The notes below the pieces were generated by a model, which was given only the letters and a program-made list of their open reading frames with translations, did no database searches and had not been told where the DNA came from. A DNA stretch of 6,351 nt, taken from positions 10,900 through 17,250 of the forward strand of contig DBRC01000060.1 of assembly GCA_002305505.1 (NCBI GenBank). The letters are read 5' to 3'. Below, in pieces: positions 5,054 to 6,351 of the stretch. Source of the stretch: Prevotella sp. UBA1378. Lineage in GTDB: Bacteria > Bacteroidota > Bacteroidia > Bacteroidales > Bacteroidaceae. Position numbers and translations under genes: made by a program. The first letter of the stretch is position 1. The number at the start of each line of letters is the position of its first letter.

Positions 5054-6052
5054 ATGGCTATTTCAATTGAAGATATCAAGAAGCTCCGCGCAATGACCGG
5101 TGCAGGTCTGGCCGACGTGAAGAAAGCTCTCACCGAGGCTGAAGGCGACTTCGAGAAAGCAAAGGAATTGCTCCGCGAGCGCGGACTGGCTATCGCCGCC
5201 AAGCGCAGCGACCGCGAAACCAGCAACGGGTGCGTACTCGTAAAGGTTGAGAACGGCTTCGCCGCCATCATCGCCTTGAAATGCGAAACCGATTTCGTTG
5301 CCAACGGTAAGGATTTTATCGACTTGACACAGAACATCCTCAACGCTGCCGTTGCCAACAAGTGCAAGGACATCGAAGAAGTGAAGGAACTGACGCTTGC
5401 CGACGGACAGAAGGTGCAGGACGCCGTAACACAGCGTTCGGGCATCACGGGCGAGAAGATGGAACTCGACGGCTACATGACGCTCGAAGGCGAGAACATC
5501 GAAATCTACGACCACATGGGTAAGCACACGCTCGCCACCATGGTGCAGACCAACATCCCCGCCGCCGAGCAGGCTCACTTGGTTGCCATGCAGGTGGCTG
5601 CCATGAAGCCGGTGGCCCTCAATGCCGACAGCGTTCCGCAGGAAGTGCTTGATACGGAATACAAGACTGCTGTCGAGAAGACAAAGCTCGAGCAGTGCCA
5701 GAAAGCCGTAGAAAACGCGCTGAAGAAGGCTGGCTACAACCTCTACATCGCAGAGAACGAGGAGCACCTCGCCGAGGGTATTGCCAAAGGCACTATCACC
5801 GAGGCCCAGGCTGAGGACATCCGCAAGATCAAGGAGACCGTTGCCGCTGAAAAGGCTGCTACGCTGCCGGTACAGATGGTTGAGAACATCGCCAAGGGCC
5901 GCGTTCAGAAGTTCCTGAAGGAGAACTGCCTCGTTGATCAGGAGTTCCAGTTCGGCGACGGCGACAAGGCTACGGTAGCCGACTGGCTGAAAGCACAGAA
6001 CAAAGAGCTTGAGGTGACAGCCTTCAAGCGCTTTACGCTTGCTGCAGAATAA
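5054..6052 (+). CDS. tsf: Translation elongation factor Ts
   Basis: EF-Ts recharges EF-Tu by releasing GDP. The 332-residue product is of the long Bacteroidales type (E. coli EF-Ts is 283). The N-terminal UBA-like domain (1-53) carries LRAMTGAGLADVKKAL (11-26) and ends in IAAKRSDRE. The core begins with the catalytic signature KCETDFVA (76-83), where D80 and F81 are the residues that disturb the EF-Tu magnesium site. The second half has VAMQVAAMKP (177-186), an inserted helical segment, and the conserved MVENIAKGRVQKFLKENCLVDQEF (275-298). The ATG at 5054 gives the standard start MAISIEDIKKLR. It lies 37 bases after rpsB in an AT-rich linker with no promoter or terminator, so it is co-transcribed with rpsB. 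A strong terminator follows its TAA. Confidence 0.98.
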   Translation: MAISIEDIKKLRAMTGAGLADVKKALTEAEGDFEKAKELLRERGLAIAAKRSDRETSNGCVLVKVENGFAAIIALKCETDFVANGKDFIDLTQNILNAAVANKCKDIEEVKELTLADGQKVQDAVTQRSGITGEKMELDGYMTLEGENIEIYDHMGKHTLATMVQTNIPAAEQAHLVAMQVAAMKPVALNADSVPQEVLDTEYKTAVEKTKLEQCQKAVENALKKAGYNLYIAENEEHLAEGIAKGTITEAQAEDIRKIKETVAAEKAATLPVQMVENIAKGRVQKFLKENCLVDQEFQFGDGDKATVADWLKAQNKELEVTAFKRFTLAAE

Positions 6053-6076
6053 TTCATTGAACTTAACTATAGGCTT

Positions 6077-6114
6077 GGGCATCTGTCTCTCATGAGATGG
6101 ATGCCCGTTTTTTT
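6077..6114 (+). terminator. Rho-independent terminator of the rplM-rpsI-rpsB-tsf cluster
   Basis: Arms GGGCATC (6077-6083) and GATGCCC (6100-6106) pair, and pairing continues inward through TGTCTC/GAGATG (6084-6089, 6094-6099) with two G-T wobbles. This gives a 13-bp stem with loop TCAT. A G and seven T (6108-6114) follow directly. It lies 24 bases past the tsf stop codon and is the first terminator seen after the promoter near 2860, marking the end of the unit. Confidence 0.95.
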
Positions 6115-6351
6115 GCACGTACAGATGCGCCGCTGGGCGACCTGCACTGCTGCTTCATTAATACACGAAAAAAACGGCGCACTCGTAATCGCGACGATTG
6201 CATTGTTATTCATTAGGTTAGTAGTTAATACCCGGGTTCGGGATAAGCACCTCCCGCTATTCCGGTTTTCTACGCCCTCTTTGCATTGCAACAGTCCTGC
6301 CTGTGCAGGGCCGAGGGATACACGCTGTTTTGATTTTTGGCCATTTTTCGG
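6115..6351. other. Intergenic sequence to window end, no gene seen
   Basis: I see no credible coding frame, tRNA or promoter with a full TAnnTTTG match here. It contains a 7-bp inverted repeat TGCGCCG/CGGCGCA (6126-6132, 6175-6181) with a 42-base interval. A small hairpin CCTGC-CTGT-GCAGG (6296-6309) is not followed by a T-run. The only open frame of note runs on the minus strand through the tsf terminator and reads like random sequence. Confidence 0.5.

Noticed and set aside
5063..6118. 351-codon open frame on the minus strand
   Set aside because: It is antisense to tsf and runs through the tsf terminator. Its product is a mirror of GC-rich coding sequence with no recognisable features.
6067..6291. 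74-codon open frame on the minus strand downstream of tsf
   Set aside because: It runs through the tsf terminator hairpin, has no promoter or start context, and its sequence looks random.
1..6351. CRISPR array, insertion sequence, phage or defence genes
   Set aside because: I saw no regularly spaced repeats, transposase, integrase or terminal inverted repeats. The tRNA genes are present but no attachment-site duplication is visible within the window.

Overview
The window looks like a chromosomal segment from a member of the Bacteroidales (Bacteroidota). The evidence is the gene order rplM-rpsI-rpsB-tsf, promoter elements of the Bacteroides type (TAnnTTTG at -7), A-rich start regions without a clear Shine-Dalgarno sequence, and S2 and EF-Ts sequences that resemble those of Bacteroides and Prevotella relatives. 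I cannot name a genus. Coding DNA is fairly GC-rich, while the spacers just before start codons are strongly AT-rich.

Layout. Bases 1-118 hold the 3' end of one tRNA and a complete tRNA-Tyr (GTA), both on the plus strand. A small conserved-type helical protein gene (126-515, minus) converges on the tRNA-Tyr with only 7 bases between them. Next is a large minus-strand gene (793-2583) for an exported, calcineurin-like metallophosphoesterase with a purple-acid-phosphatase-like N-terminal domain and a C-terminal region resembling a type IX secretion sorting domain. A strong rho-independent terminator separates these two minus-strand genes, and each has its own candidate promoter.

A divergent intergenic region of 486 bases (2584-3069) holds the phosphatase promoter, a short inverted repeat, an AT-rich tract, a good TAnnTTTG promoter for the plus strand, and a roughly 200-base structured leader before rplM. 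Then come rplM (L13), rpsI (S9), rpsB (S2) and tsf (EF-Ts), all on the plus strand. I see no TAnnTTTG promoter after the first one and no terminator until a clear one just after tsf, so the four genes are probably one transcription unit. The 204-base rpsI-rpsB spacer is rich in stable and mutually exclusive stem-loops and is a candidate S2 regulatory leader. Downstream of the terminator (6115-6351) I see no gene.

Together the plus-strand genes supply translation components: a large-subunit protein, two small-subunit proteins and the EF-Tu nucleotide exchange factor. The phosphatase is an unrelated envelope or extracellular hydrolase. This is mostly ordinary core genome. The items most worth a second look are the two structured leaders, the repeat-built tail of S2 and the C-terminal domain of the phosphatase. 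I did not find convincing evidence of a wholly new system.
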